DNA from: Marivirga atlantica
GTDB lineage: Bacteria; Bacteroidota; Bacteroidia; Cytophagales; Cyclobacteriaceae
Length of the DNA: 64,000 nucleotides
Assembly: GCF_016734805.1 (NCBI RefSeq)
Contig: NZ_JAERQG010000001.1
Location: forward strand, 806,001-870,000
Direction: 5' to 3'
This document shows positions 44,701 to 53,367 of the stretch, piece by piece (positions within the stretch are counted from its first letter, which is position 1; every line of letters starts with the position of its first letter). The notes beneath the pieces were generated by a model, which made no database searches, had not been told where the DNA came from, and worked only from the letters and a program-made list of their open reading frames with translations. Position numbers and translations under genes: made by a program.

Positions 44701-45120
44701 TTGAAACAGTCGGTGCAGAATGCTGTTTACGAGCAGAAAGATCCATTACTGGTTTATAAATTTGAAGGTTTCGAGTTATTTAAGCGTTTCATTGGTAAAC
44801 TAAATGAAGATACCGTTTCATTCTTAATGAAGCTTGATCTGCCTGTTCAGGATAGTAGTCAGGTACGTACAGCGGCAGCTCAAAGGCAAAGACAGAAGCT
44901 TCAGGAAAGCAAAGAAGAATCGGCTTCTATCTTAAGTGGAGGAAAAGACAAGAACAGACCACCAGTTGAAAAGCAGATGCCTAAGAAATCGGAAAAAATA
45001 GTTGGTAGAAATGAGCGGGTTTCTGTTCAATATACCGATGGTACTGTAAAGAAAGATGTGAAGTTTAAAACTGTTGAAGAGGATATTAAAGGCAACAAAT
45101 GCGTATTAATTGATGAATAA
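41767..45120 (+). CDS. secA: Protein translocase ATPase SecA
   Basis: The 1117-aa protein is the motor of the Sec system. Walker A ([14 protein letters not shown] near 197), [14 protein letters not shown], the [16 protein letters not shown] Walker B region near 300, [13 protein letters not shown] and [18 protein letters not shown] are all present. The preprotein crosslinking domain contains an insertion of over 100 residues around 340-480, which explains the extra length compared with E. coli (901 aa). The C-terminus ends in NKCVLIDE without the CxCxSG(x)8C(H/C) zinc motif that binds SecB. The stop codon overlaps the start of the next gene. Confidence 0.97.
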   Translation: MLDFIAKGLTKVFGTKSDRDIKEVLPVVDQINQEFEKLSAISNDELRGKTNEIIERINAYLKDVDDQIAAIQENIDANPDMDLHEKESQYNQIDALEEDRNEKLEEVLLEVLPLAFAVVKETARRFMNNEQLEATATMFDKQMAGKYPHVNLEGDKVFWDNTWEAAGSQITWNMMHYDVQLIGGITLHKGKVAEMATGEGKTLVATLPAFLNALAKRGVHVVTVNDYLAKRDSEWMAPIFQFHGISIDCIDKYQPNSPERREAYRSDIVYGTNNEFGFDYLRDNMTRETKELVQGKHHFAMIDEVDSVLIDEARTPLIISGPVPKGDEHEFHELKPRVEKLVTEQRKLVAQYLIDAKKLIKEGDEKEGGLALFRAYRGLPKHKPLIKYLSETGIRQILQKTENIYLADNSKLMPEADDPLYFVIEEKNNNIDLTEKGIDLITRDGEDPDFFILPDIGVEIAKIENDESLEDKEILKKKDEVIKDYAVKAERIHTVSQLLKAYSLFEKDTEYILVDGKVKIVDEQTGRVMEGRRYSDGLHQAIEAKENVKVEDATQTYATITLQNYFRMYHKLSGMTGTAETEAGELWDIYKLDVVVIPTNKPIVRDDKQDKVYKTVREKFNAVTEEIIEMREAGRPVLVGTTSVEISEILSRMLNMRKIKHQVLNAKQHAKEADVVAEAGKPGTVTIATNMAGRGTDIKLTPEAKEAGGLAIVGTERHESRRVDRQLRGRSGRQGDPGSSQFFVSLEDNLMRLFGSDRIAKLMDRMGLEEGEVIQHSMISKSIERAQKKVEENNFGTRKRLLEYDDVMNSQREVIYKRRKNALYGERLQLDIMNMMFDVCEEIVNNAKVADAYDDFRLSVLSSLGIDFEMSEEEFKATNPNDLTEKLYQEVYENYKRKNEQIKEKALPILKEIHKAQGATVENIMVPFTDQKKQIGVVTNLAKNIENEGKDLILSMEKICTLAIIDENWKEHLREMDDLKQSVQNAVYEQKDPLLVYKFEGFELFKRFIGKLNEDTVSFLMKLDLPVQDSSQVRTAAAQRQRQKLQESKEESASILSGGKDKNRPPVEKQMPKKSEKIVGRNERVSVQYTDGTVKKDVKFKTVEEDIKGNKCVLIDE

Positions 45121-45628
45121 GATTAGAATAGCATCATATATATTGGTAGGTAACATTATGGCATACGCCTGTGTGCCTACCCCTCAATCCTCAAGTGGTG
45201 GTAAAGCGAGCTTAAGTTATTCAGAAGACTTAAGCGAGTATAGACCCAAACCAGAAAACCTAGAAGAGAAAAGAGCTGCTACTCCATTCCGTGAAACCAG
45301 TGAAGATTATTTAGCAAAGTCTGATGTTACAGGCTTGTTAAATGCAAAGCTTGATACGCTCGCTGAGAATAATAAGGCAATACGATCTGTAAGTGGACTT
45401 ACCATCCAAATTTATAGCGGTAGTAGTAGTGATTTAGCCTATCAGGCTAGAGATACAGCTATTACAGTTTTACCTGAAATTAGAACCAGAGTAGAGTATA
45501 ATCAGCCCATTTATAAAGTGAGGGTTGGTAAATTTACGGAAAAACTTGAGGCTCAACGTACTTTGTTAAAGCTAAAGCCCAAATTTCCAAATGCAATATC
45601 GGTACCTACCACTATTTACATCAATTAA
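45113..45628 (+). CDS. SPOR-domain lipoprotein-like protein
   Basis: From the ATG at 45113, the product is 171 aa. A TTG one codon earlier is a weaker choice. The N-terminus [15 protein letters not shown] looks like a lipoprotein signal, though the box AYAC is imperfect. The C-terminal 75 residues ([22 protein letters not shown] to [14 protein letters not shown]) form a SPOR-like domain, the fold that binds denuded peptidoglycan at division sites, including [21 protein letters not shown]. It overlaps the secA stop by 8 bases. Confidence 0.75.
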   Translation: MNKIRIASYILVGNIMAYACVPTPQSSSGGKASLSYSEDLSEYRPKPENLEEKRAATPFRETSEDYLAKSDVTGLLNAKLDTLAENNKAIRSVSGLTIQIYSGSSSDLAYQARDTAITVLPEIRTRVEYNQPIYKVRVGKFTEKLEAQRTLLKLKPKFPNAISVPTTIYIN

Positions 45629-45631
45629 TTT

Positions 45632-46822
45632 ATGGCATTAAAAGAGAAGATTAAGCAGTTAGCTAAAGACCAGTTTGACGAAATAAAAGCAATTCGTGAA
45701 CACCTACATGCTAATCCTGAACTCTCTTTTAAGGAACATAATACAAGCAAATTCATCAGCTCTAAGTTGAGTGAGTGGGGTATATCTCATGAAACCGATG
45801 TTGCGGATACAGGAATAGTCGCCCTTATAAAAGGAAATAATCCTGAAAAGAAAATAACCGCATTAAGAGCCGATATTGACGCCTTACCTATTCACGAGGC
45901 TAATCAAGTGCCTTACAAAAGTAAAAATGAGGGTGTTATGCATGCATGCGGACATGATGTTCATACCTCATCCTTATTGGGTACGGCTAAAATATTGAAT
46001 ACTCTCCGAGATGAATTCGAAGGTACAGTCAAGCTAATTTTTCAACCGGGAGAGGAGAAAATCCCTGGAGGTGCTTCCTTAATGATAAAAGAAGGAGTGC
46101 TTGAAAAACCAAAGGTTGACAATATTATTGGTCAACATGTAATGCCATTGATTGAAGCTGGTAAGGTAGGTTTCAGAAGTGGAATGTATATGGCTAGTGC
46201 GGATGAAATCTATGTCAAAGTAAAAGGTAAGGGTGGACATGGTGCCATGCCTGAAATGAATGTTGATCCCGTGCTTATAACAGCACATATTCTAACTGCT
46301 TTACAACAAATAGTTAGTAGAAATGCCAGTCCTAAAGTTCCTTCCGTACTCTCATTTGGGAAGGTGATAGCTGAAGGAGCGACTAATGTAATACCCAATG
46401 AAGTGTATTTAGAGGGCACTTTCAGAACGATGGACGAAGAATGGCGCGCATCAGCTCATCAGAAAATGAAAAAAATGGCAGAAGGCATTGCAGAGAGCAT
46501 GGGTGGAAGCTGTGAATTCGATATTCATAAGGGCTATCCTTTTCTGGTAAATGAACCTGAATTAACTGAAAGATCACGTGCGGCAGCCATTGAGTTCTTA
46601 GGAGAAGAAAATGTTCAGGAACTCGATTTATGGCTTGCGGCTGAAGATTTTGCTTACTATTCACAAGAAATAGATGCTTGCTTTTACCGCTTAGGTGTTA
46701 GAAATGAAGCGAAAGGAATTACCTCTTCTGTTCATACACCAACTTTCGATATTGATCCTTTGGCTTTGGAAACTGGAATGGGACTAATGAGTTGGTTAGC
46801 CATACAGGAATTGAATAGCTAA
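45632..46822 (+). CDS. M20-family N-acyl-amino-acid amidohydrolase
   Basis: The 396-aa protein starts IKAIREHLHANPELSFKEHNT, the M20D family start. It carries ALRADIDALPI, the metal ligands in MHACGHDVHTSSLLG, the GEEKIPGGA glutamates and IIGQHVMPLIEAGKVG. It matches the hippurate/N-acetyl amino-acid deacetylase group (HipO/AmhX type). Substrates are probably N-acylated amino acids. It starts 3 bases after the SPOR gene stop and converges on the PiT-like gene 18 bases on. Confidence 0.9.
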   Translation: MALKEKIKQLAKDQFDEIKAIREHLHANPELSFKEHNTSKFISSKLSEWGISHETDVADTGIVALIKGNNPEKKITALRADIDALPIHEANQVPYKSKNEGVMHACGHDVHTSSLLGTAKILNTLRDEFEGTVKLIFQPGEEKIPGGASLMIKEGVLEKPKVDNIIGQHVMPLIEAGKVGFRSGMYMASADEIYVKVKGKGGHGAMPEMNVDPVLITAHILTALQQIVSRNASPKVPSVLSFGKVIAEGATNVIPNEVYLEGTFRTMDEEWRASAHQKMKKMAEGIAESMGGSCEFDIHKGYPFLVNEPELTERSRAAAIEFLGEENVQELDLWLAAEDFAYYSQEIDACFYRLGVRNEAKGITSSVHTPTFDIDPLALETGMGLMSWLAIQELNS

Positions 46823-46839
46823 ACATTCACTTTGTTTAT

Positions 46840-47985
46840 TTACTCAGAAACTTCAGTAGAAACGGTATCGATTATTTCCTCTCTCAAATCGCTGTTAATA
46901 GCAAAAGCCAGTAATAAAGAAAGAATTAATCCGATTGAGGCATAAAGCAAATCGCGCCCTAGCATACGGCTAGCCTTCTTTAAAGACTTTTTGCGCTTCT
47001 TCAACCTTTTCTTGGTAATGGCAACAGCTAATTCTCTACCGCCTAATAAGCCAATAAACACCCAAGTTGTACTTATAGGAATAGTACTCACCACTTTAAA
47101 GTAATAAAGCAAGCATGCGTAAACCAGATCGACCACTGTGGCTGCCCTAACATCTGTCACACCAGATTTCTCATTTACTATGCCTTGAATTTTATCTCCT
47201 TTAAGATAGAATAGAACGCCTAATCCAAGAAAGATAAATCCTGAAAAGGCGATGAATTGATATATATCTAGGCTTCTCGGTAAGTATACAGCAATATTTG
47301 CTGCATCTTGAGATATCCATATAGACCATAAAGCACCACTTGTAATCCACTGTAGAGGGGTCCAGAATTTAGCGGGTTTCTTTTTTTGGAAATATTTTGA
47401 TACAAATTTCTGGACTAGTAGCCATACTATAATGGCAACAAAAAAGGCTAAAATATAACCTGTAAAACTTTTGCTAAGTACCTTGCCAATAGAGTTTGCC
47501 TGTGTTGAAAAAGCACTTAATAATAATACAGAAGTAGAAACCGGCATCCTTAGCCTGGTCAATACCAGTAACAATATGGGTGCAGCTAATTGTAAAAAGC
47601 TAAATGAAGTAGGAGCCTCATTAAAACCTTTGGAGGCTAAACGTTGGTGGCTTACATCTCCGTCAAAAACAATCCAGCTATAAGTAACTGTGGCAAGAAA
47701 TATTACGCCCATAAATAGCCAGAGAATCCACCATTTTCTGTGGCTGTTGGATGCTATAAAGGTACCAATAGTTTGAATACTGTCATTAGCAATAGCTGAA
47801 TAGGCTGCCATTGCGAAGCCTAGCCACATGGCAATGTTTGTGTATGGGGTGAAAATGCCACACAAAAACGTTAGCACAGCTATAAAAGTGATAAATGCTT
47901 TTTCCTTTCTGGCAACTTCAAAAGTGCGATAGGTTACCTCTTCTAGTCGGCTCCTGTTGTATTTTTCGAATGAATTTTTAGCCAT
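46840..47985 (-). CDS. PiT-like multi-pass membrane protein
   Basis: The 381-aa protein has about nine or ten membrane segments. Two internally related halves echo phosphate permeases of the PiT family. MAAYSAIANDSIQTIGTFIAS and WISQDAANIAVYLPR occupy the two positions of the GANDxAN signature, and LRMPVSTSVLLLSAF and ISTTWVFIGLLGG the positions of PVSTTHAIVGA. The second signature has Gln in place of the ND asparagine, and the glycine is missing in the first. It may thus carry a different ion or be a non-transporting relative. It diverges from a Na/Pi symporter gene, which supports a phosphate link. Confidence 0.72.
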   Translation of the reverse strand: MAKNSFEKYNRSRLEEVTYRTFEVARKEKAFITFIAVLTFLCGIFTPYTNIAMWLGFAMAAYSAIANDSIQTIGTFIASNSHRKWWILWLFMGVIFLATVTYSWIVFDGDVSHQRLASKGFNEAPTSFSFLQLAAPILLLVLTRLRMPVSTSVLLLSAFSTQANSIGKVLSKSFTGYILAFFVAIIVWLLVQKFVSKYFQKKKPAKFWTPLQWITSGALWSIWISQDAANIAVYLPRSLDIYQFIAFSGFIFLGLGVLFYLKGDKIQGIVNEKSGVTDVRAATVVDLVYACLLYYFKVVSTIPISTTWVFIGLLGGRELAVAITKKRLKKRKKSLKKASRMLGRDLLYASIGLILSLLLAFAINSDLREEIIDTVSTEVSE

Positions 47986-48134
47986 GTATTTTCGAAGTGC
48001 TCAGTTTCATTTTACTATCTAGCATGCAAAGCTAATTAATCAATTTGAAAACTTAAGTGAATTTTGATCAAAAGCCTTACAGCCGCGCCAAATTGTGGTT
48101 ATATGGCTCAGAATTCGGGTTTTTCATTAAAAAC

Positions 48135-48151
48135 TTAACATTAGCTTTACA
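48135..48151 (+). promoter_or_regulatory. Pho-box-like direct repeat TTAACA-N5-TTTACA
   Basis: TTAACA at 48135-48140 and TTTACA at 48146-48151 repeat with an 11-base period. This is the spacing and sequence type bound by PhoP/PhoB regulators in Bacillus and cyanobacteria. It lies 112 bases before the Na/Pi symporter start, between two phosphate-type transporter genes. Only two repeats are visible. No phoR/phoB gene occurs in the window. Confidence 0.35.
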
Positions 48152-48262
48152 TACATGATGCTATTATCAGCAAATAGAAGCGTACTTTTGTGGGCTTAAT
48201 TAACAAGGCAAATTCTGATCGAAAATCAACTATCACATAAGGAGAATAAGCGCTTTAGGCTT

Positions 48263-49822
48263 GTGAAAAATGCTTTTTACTTGCTCATAGGTCTTTTTCT
48301 GTTCCTATTAGCTATTGATTTAATTGGTAATTCATTTAAGCTATTAAATAAGGAAGTTGTTGAATCTATTCTTCAGCTTACTTCCAATCCTTTTATAGGT
48401 TTATTTATTGGTTTGTTGATAACTGCTTTAATACAAAGCAGTAGTACAAGTACTTCTATGGTGGTGGCTATTGTTGCTTCTGGCTCTATTGGTTTAAGTG
48501 AGGCTATTCCTATGATTATGGGGGCAAATGTTGGTACAACACTAACAAGTACTTTGGTTTCATTAAGTTTCATCACTAAAAAAGAAGAGTTCAGAAAAGC
48601 GCTTTCAGCTGGGGTAGTCCATGATTTTTTCAATATCCTGGTGGTCGCCATTCTATTTCCCTTAGAGTATTATTATGGTTTGCTGACTAATTTGTCATCT
48701 TCAATTTCTACTTTAATAGTTGGGAATAACTATGGAAGTATTCAGAGTGAATATGGTTATTCAGTATTTACCAGACCCATTATAGATTGGATCACAGGCT
48801 TGTTCCCTTTTCCAATTATTCTGTCTATTCTGGCCTTTGCCATACTGGCATTATCAATAAAGGTTATATCGAAAATCTTATATAAGACTATAACAGGAGG
48901 TTCAAAAGAAGTATTACAGCGCTATTTCTTTGGTGGACCTTACAGATCATTTCTTTGGGGGGCAGCTATAACTGCAGGTATTCAGTCGAGTTCGGTAACT
49001 ACATCGGTTATCGTTCCATTTGTAGCTACGCGAAAAATTAAGTTAAAGCAAGCCTTTACTTTTATAATGGGAGCAAATGTTGGCACAACGTTAACAGCAT
49101 TAATTGCTGCAACATTCAAATCTGAAGCTGCCATTAGTATTGCATTGGTTCATTTATTATTCAACCTTTTTGGCGTTCTGATTTTTCTACCTTTCCCTTT
49201 TATAAGAAAGATACCAGTCAACCTTGCAAGAAATTTTGGGAGAAGAGCCAATGATGCGAGAATATTGGGATTTGTTTATATCATATTCACCTTCTTCGTT
49301 ATTCCATTTATATTGATTTCATACACAAATGCTCGTCAGGATAGAGTGGAACTTACATATGAAATTAATAAGAAGAGCAATGGAGAGACAAACTTCAAAA
49401 AGATAGTGGTGAAAGAATTTGATGCTAATCACTTGAATCATTGGTTTGTTTATGAAGGCCTCAAAACAAAGGAAGAGGCAACAGATGTACCTACTGAGAT
49501 ATTAGAAGCTTACTATAAGAAGAATCTGATGATTTTGGATAACATGGTGTTTAAATTAGGGTCAATAAACGAATGTTGGTCAGGATCTGACGAATTAGGT
49601 AATTATAATATTTGTCTAAAAGATATGGAAGTTGTTTATAAAAGAGGATCCTTAACGCTGGATTCTGTCTACGCTTTTGAAAAACGCTATTCTGTAGATT
49701 CTTTGGGATGGGAGAAGATCTATGTTGATCCTGTCAGGCAGATAATAGTGAAAAGCTTGCTATATGATGATGCTGGTGACTTGACATCTTCTGAAGTATT
49801 GGTTGAATTATCAAAGCTTTAG
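48263..49822 (+). CDS. Na/Pi cotransporter family protein
   Basis: The 519-aa protein starts with GTG (48263), with AGGAG about 20 bases before it. Two inverted-repeat QSSS motifs identify the SLC34/NptA family: LITALIQSSSTSTSMVVAIVASGSI plus MIMGANVGTTLTSTLV, and ITAGIQSSSVTTSVIVPFVA plus FIMGANVGTTLTALIA. The last 170 residues form a hydrophilic domain without the PhoU-like fold I would expect. It probably imports phosphate with sodium. It converges on the cytochrome b5-like gene with a 12-base overlap. Confidence 0.9.
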   Translation: MKNAFYLLIGLFLFLLAIDLIGNSFKLLNKEVVESILQLTSNPFIGLFIGLLITALIQSSSTSTSMVVAIVASGSIGLSEAIPMIMGANVGTTLTSTLVSLSFITKKEEFRKALSAGVVHDFFNILVVAILFPLEYYYGLLTNLSSSISTLIVGNNYGSIQSEYGYSVFTRPIIDWITGLFPFPIILSILAFAILALSIKVISKILYKTITGGSKEVLQRYFFGGPYRSFLWGAAITAGIQSSSVTTSVIVPFVATRKIKLKQAFTFIMGANVGTTLTALIAATFKSEAAISIALVHLLFNLFGVLIFLPFPFIRKIPVNLARNFGRRANDARILGFVYIIFTFFVIPFILISYTNARQDRVELTYEINKKSNGETNFKKIVVKEFDANHLNHWFVYEGLKTKEEATDVPTEILEAYYKKNLMILDNMVFKLGSINECWSGSDELGNYNICLKDMEVVYKRGSLTLDSVYAFEKRYSVDSLGWEKIYVDPVRQIIVKSLLYDDAGDLTSSEVLVELSKL

Positions 49823-50062
49823 CTTGCCAACTATTTTAAGCCTCTCAAATACTTTTTCAGTGTGTGGTGCATCTTTTAACTCAGATGTCAAATCCTGACC
49901 TGCCCAATGCTCATAATGCTTTCCATTTCTCCATAACCTTGAATCAGTAACATCATATATGGTTCCTAAATAGGCTATCCATATATCATCTTTGTCCTGT
50001 CCGTTTCGAAGGGCTAATTGTTGTAATGTGAAAGTCTTTTCAGTTTTATCCATTTGCTGCAA
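49811..50062 (-). CDS. Small cytochrome b5-like heme-binding protein
   Basis: The 83-aa soluble protein is a minimal cytochrome b5 domain: FTLQQLALRNGQDKDDIWIAYLGTIYDVTDS, then WRNGKHYEHWAGQDLTSELKDAPHTEKVFERL. The axial heme ligands would be a His in GKHYEHWAG (His49 or His52) and His67. The usual HPGG motif is replaced by GKHYEH, a form common in bacterial stand-alone domains. The electron donor and acceptor are unknown. It overlaps the end of the Na/Pi symporter gene on the opposite strand. Confidence 0.82.
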   Translation of the reverse strand: MQQMDKTEKTFTLQQLALRNGQDKDDIWIAYLGTIYDVTDSRLWRNGKHYEHWAGQDLTSELKDAPHTEKVFERLKIVGKLKL

Positions 50063-50224
50063 AGCTATATCAATTGTGCATAACTTTTAAATACTTTTTA
50101 GCTAGTTATTAATACTACTGTGGTTGATGGTGTTCTAAGCTGTTTCGATAATTCCTTTTCACGATAATAAATACCTGTCATTTAGATTTCATTTTTTTAT
50201 ATTGTACCCTGCAACCGATCATTT

Positions 50225-51130
50225 ATGGAAGAAAATATAGATAAGGTAGTACTGAATTTTGATTCAGGTAGCTTGTTTTTGCTTAACATACTCTTAGGCT
50301 TTATTATGTTTGGGGTGGCGCTTGACTTAAAAGCTGAAGACTTTAAACGAATCCTTTTGCATCCGAAGGCTTCCATAGTTGGGCTACTTTCCCAATGGGT
50401 TTTGCTACCTATCATTACCTTACTGATCATTTTTACGCTTAATCCAATGCCGAGCATTGCTTTAGGAATGATTCTGGTAGCGGCCTGTCCTGGAGGGAAT
50501 ATCAGTAATTTTATCAGCAAACTGGCCGGGGGTAATGCGGCTTTATCCGTAAGCCTAACAGCACTAACAACATCAGCCGCCATAGTTATGACCCCTTTCA
50601 GTTTTAGTTTTTGGTCATCATTTCTTCCTAGAACAGAAGCACTTCAAAGTGCTATTTCCTTGAATGTTTGGGACATGTTTTCTACCATCATTTATATCAT
50701 TCTTATTCCGGTTTGTCTTGGAGTGATGTTCAATAGATATCAGCCAGCTATTACGGAAAAGATAAGAAGACCCATCAATATTATCTCTATCTTAATCTTC
50801 AGCGCATTTGTGGTTATTGCGTTTTCAAAAAATGCCAATTATTTCACCAGCTATATAGATGTAATTTTCATATTGGTGTTACTGCATAATGGATTTGCCT
50901 TTTTAGGAGCCTACTGGATGGCAAGGGTAGCTGGTTTACCCCCTGCAGATAGAAAGGCTATTTCGATAGAAACAGGTATCCAGAATTCTGGTTTGGGTCT
51001 CATCTTAATTTTCAATTTTTTTGATGGACTTGGAGGCATGGCCATAGTTGCCGGATGGTGGGGTATATGGCATATTATTTCAGGTATGACCTTGTCTTAT
51101 TTTTGGTCAGGTAAAAAGATCGTTGCTTAA
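50225..51130 (+). CDS. Bile acid:sodium symporter family (SBF) transporter
   Basis: The 301-aa protein has about nine to ten membrane spans with the SBF/BASS hallmarks: FIMFGVALDLKAEDF, QWVLLPIITLLIIFTL, LVAACPGGNISNFISKLAGGNAALSVSLTALTT and IETGIQNSGLGLILIFNFF. The second crossover motif GIQNSGLG is intact. Members import organic acids, bile acids or other anions with sodium. The bacterial substrate cannot be read. The start ATG at 50225 follows an AT-rich leader. Confidence 0.9.
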   Translation: MEENIDKVVLNFDSGSLFLLNILLGFIMFGVALDLKAEDFKRILLHPKASIVGLLSQWVLLPIITLLIIFTLNPMPSIALGMILVAACPGGNISNFISKLAGGNAALSVSLTALTTSAAIVMTPFSFSFWSSFLPRTEALQSAISLNVWDMFSTIIYIILIPVCLGVMFNRYQPAITEKIRRPINIISILIFSAFVVIAFSKNANYFTSYIDVIFILVLLHNGFAFLGAYWMARVAGLPPADRKAISIETGIQNSGLGLILIFNFFDGLGGMAIVAGWWGIWHIISGMTLSYFWSGKKIVA

Positions 51131-51139
51131 AATTATGAT

Positions 51140-52441
51140 CTATAACATTCCTAATAGCCTTTTAGCTAAAGCTTTTCTTCTAGAGGCTAGCTGAGGCCTC
51201 TTCATTAATTTCCAGCCATTCTGTACATTTCTAAAAATGTAATTAGTTTCTAAGCCGATTACACCAATTAGTGGAAATGTAAATACAATGATGCTGCTTT
51301 CTAAAGCACCAATTGTTAACCTCAAAATTAGCCAAACCAAAGCAAAAAAGATTGGATAAAGAAAGGCAGCAATGCTAAACCTCAGCGATAAGTGCCAGGT
51401 AATATCTTTTACTTTTTTAATCACTAAAGATTCAATGATGAATTCAGGTATAGCAGTAATTAATTTAAAAACTGCAAAAATGGGAGCTAGTAAAACTAAA
51501 AGAACGCTCTGGTATAATAGCCTGAATAGGTTGGGTTTACTAACATTATAATAAGTATTGATGCCTGCTTTTTTATATTCACTAAATAAAGTATTCACAT
51601 CCTCCTTAATCTCTGCTTTCTCGGTTTCATTTTCTTGAAGTACGGATGTGATCTTTGCTATGGCATTATTTTCAGTATGAACAAGGGATTTATCGTATTT
51701 AGCCTGCTCTTTAAACTCAGGCTTTAACAAGGCTCTAATCTGTTCGAATAGTTCAATTTCCTCTCCCCATTTAATGTCAATCATCTCACTGCTTATACCT
51801 TCTCTGATGATGTCAGAAGTTTGCTTGAAAGCCTTCTGAGGACTTTCTTCATAAACAGACTTATAATCCTTGATTAAAGTAGCATCCCCATAATGAATAT
51901 GTACATCATGCCATTTTTCTGTATGGTTCTCATAATGTAGGCCTACTGGTATTAAGGATAAGTTTAAATCGAAGTCTTTTCTTTCTTCCGCCTGAAAGGC
52001 AATTCGTGCCGCACCTTTTTGTACTGCTCTCAAACGCCTCGGAAATGCATGATTCCCTTCAGGAAATAATGCTACTACTCCTTTATGATCAAAAATTTCG
52101 TAACACTGCTCAAATATTTGTTCATTTTCTGAGACTGTGTTAACGCCATCTCTTCTTCTGTAAATAGGCATAAGTTTAATGGCTGAGAGTAAATTGTAGG
52201 TCATCTTAGACTTGAAAATATCTGCTCTTACCAAAATATTAGGATTGCTCTGCCCTCCTGTATAAACCATTAGCACACCATCCATAAAGGTGTTTTGGTG
52301 ATTAGCAACGAAGATGGCAGGTTTGTCCTTCTTTACTTTTTTATACCCTGTGGTAATTATATTTCTAAAAGAAAATGAGAAGCCCATGCTAATGAATAGC
52401 TTAATAAATCTATAGATGAAGTTTTTTTGGCTATAAGTCAT
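51140..52441 (-). CDS. 1-acyl-sn-glycerol-3-phosphate acyltransferase-like protein (PlsC/LPLAT)
   Basis: The 433-aa protein carries the acyltransferase motif FVANHQNTFMDG at residues 44-55 with His48 and Asp54, an HX5D spacing as in Bacteroidota LPLATs. GVVALFPEGNHAFP is the glycerophosphate-binding FPEG motif. A C-terminal part of about 150 residues has two or three membrane helices (VLLVLLAPIFAVFKLI). It likely acylates lysophosphatidic acid or a related lipid at the inner membrane. The C-terminal extension is long compared with E. coli PlsC. Confidence 0.85.
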   Translation of the reverse strand: MTYSQKNFIYRFIKLFISMGFSFSFRNIITTGYKKVKKDKPAIFVANHQNTFMDGVLMVYTGGQSNPNILVRADIFKSKMTYNLLSAIKLMPIYRRRDGVNTVSENEQIFEQCYEIFDHKGVVALFPEGNHAFPRRLRAVQKGAARIAFQAEERKDFDLNLSLIPVGLHYENHTEKWHDVHIHYGDATLIKDYKSVYEESPQKAFKQTSDIIREGISSEMIDIKWGEEIELFEQIRALLKPEFKEQAKYDKSLVHTENNAIAKITSVLQENETEKAEIKEDVNTLFSEYKKAGINTYYNVSKPNLFRLLYQSVLLVLLAPIFAVFKLITAIPEFIIESLVIKKVKDITWHLSLRFSIAAFLYPIFFALVWLILRLTIGALESSIIVFTFPLIGVIGLETNYIFRNVQNGWKLMKRPQLASRRKALAKRLLGML

Positions 52442-52507
52442 TTTATTTATTTCAGGCCTTTATAGTATTTGAATTCTTTAATGAGTAGCTAGTCTTTAAT
52501 CAAATCA

Positions 52508-52515
52508 CAAATATA
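52508..52515 (-). promoter_or_regulatory. Possible -7 box of the acyltransferase gene
   Basis: On the minus strand it reads TATATTTG, a full TANNTTTG match, 67 bases upstream of the acyltransferase ATG. No TTTG lies at the proper -33 spacing. Confidence 0.3.
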
Positions 52516-52547
52516 ATATTTTTTGTGAGCGTTCAGTTTTTTAAATA

Positions 52548-52618
52548 GTGGTGTTCATTTATGGTCAGTTTAAAATGAAAACCACCACAGAAATCACCTG
52601 AAAGCATCTTTCGATGCT
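52548..52618 (+). promoter_or_regulatory. Two hairpins in the pspC leader
   Basis: The first hairpin pairs GTGGTGTTCATTT (52548-52560) with 52573-52588 in a 13-bp stem with a 3-base bulge. The second is a perfect 6-bp AGCATC/GATGCT stem with a TTTC loop (52603-52618). They lie 40-110 bases upstream of the pspC ATG in an otherwise empty 216-base gap. A structured leader, attenuator or small RNA are all possible. Neither has a T-run, so they are not simple terminators. Confidence 0.4.
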
Positions 52619-52657
52619 GGCATACCAATTGAATTATTTTGCATAAATTGAAAAGAC

Positions 52658-52843
52658 ATGATTAATAGATTAAAAAGATCAGACGATAAAGTAGTAGCAG
52701 GAGTTTGTGCAGGCCTTGCTGAATATTATGGATGGGATAAGTCAAAAGTTAGATTGATTTATGCGCTTTTATCCATTTTCAGTGCTGGCTTTCCAGGATT
52801 ACTTGTTTATATTATTTTATGGTTTGTTATGCCTAATTTCTAA
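52658..52843 (+). CDS. PspC-domain small membrane protein
   Basis: The 61-aa protein is a bare PspC domain: LKRSDDKVVAGVCAGLAEYYGWDKSKVRLIYALL and then a hydrophobic span (FPGLLVYIILWFVMP). PspC proteins sit in the inner membrane, and in enterics they activate the phage-shock response. Single-domain forms are common in Bacteroidota. It is followed 3 bases later by the DUF1801 gene, so the two are cotranscribed. Confidence 0.9.
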   Translation: MINRLKRSDDKVVAGVCAGLAEYYGWDKSKVRLIYALLSIFSAGFPGLLVYIILWFVMPNF

Positions 52844-52846
52844 ACG

Positions 52847-53305
52847 ATGCAATCAGCTGCTAAAACACCCGAACAGTATATTAACGAGCTTCCTGAAGAA
52901 AGAAGGTTGGCCGTTAGTAGGCTTAGAAATATTTTAAAAGAGAAACTACCTGAAGGTTTCAAAGAGGAAATGAGTTATGGCATGTTAGGCTATGTAGTGC
53001 CACATGAGCTATATCCTAAAGGATACCATGTTAATCCGGAATTACCACTCCCTTTTATAAACCTCGCTTCACAGAAAAATTTCATCGCCTTATACCATTC
53101 AGGTATTTATGCTAGTGCTGACTTGTTGGAATGGTTTAAGGAGGAGTATGCAAAACAGGTTCCTACTAAACTGGATATGGGAAAAAGTTGTATCAGGTTT
53201 AAGAATATAAAAAATATTCCTTTTGATTTAATAGCAGAACTTGCAGAGAAAATGACACCGCAGCAGTGGATTGAACTATATGAGTCAAAAATTAATCGGG
53301 CATAA
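52847..53305 (+). CDS. DUF1801 domain protein
   Basis: The 152-aa protein shows TPEQYINELPEERRLAVSRLRNILKEKLPEGFKEEMSYGMLGY, the start of the DUF1801/YdhG fold, followed by PFINLASQKNFIALYHSG and KLDMGKSCIRFKNIKNIP. Related Bacillus and Pseudomonas proteins have a frataxin-like fold (Fra/YdhG), some linked to iron delivery, but function is not established. It is cotranscribed with pspC and ends at a hairpin that serves the convergent gene. Confidence 0.87.
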   Translation: MQSAAKTPEQYINELPEERRLAVSRLRNILKEKLPEGFKEEMSYGMLGYVVPHELYPKGYHVNPELPLPFINLASQKNFIALYHSGIYASADLLEWFKEEYAKQVPTKLDMGKSCIRFKNIKNIPFDLIAELAEKMTPQQWIELYESKINRA

Positions 53306-53335
53306 AAAAAGCACCCCTCAATTGAAGGATGCTTT
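53304..53335 (-). terminator. Terminator for the Arg/Ser-rich secreted protein gene
   Basis: On the minus strand, AAAGCATCC and GGGGTGCTTT form an imperfect stem (AAAGCA/TGCTTT outer, two mismatches inside) and run into seven Ts. This fits termination of the leftward gene ending at 53368, 33 bases away. It abuts the plus-strand DUF1801 stop. Confidence 0.6.
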
Positions 53336-53367
53336 AAACCTAAACCTATTAACCTATTTACTTACTA

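Noticed and set aside
48062-48073. Palindrome TTTTGATCAAAA between the PiT-like and Na/Pi genes
   Set aside because: A perfect 12-bp palindrome, but strongly AT-rich and single; expected by chance in this composition without a second copy or conservation.
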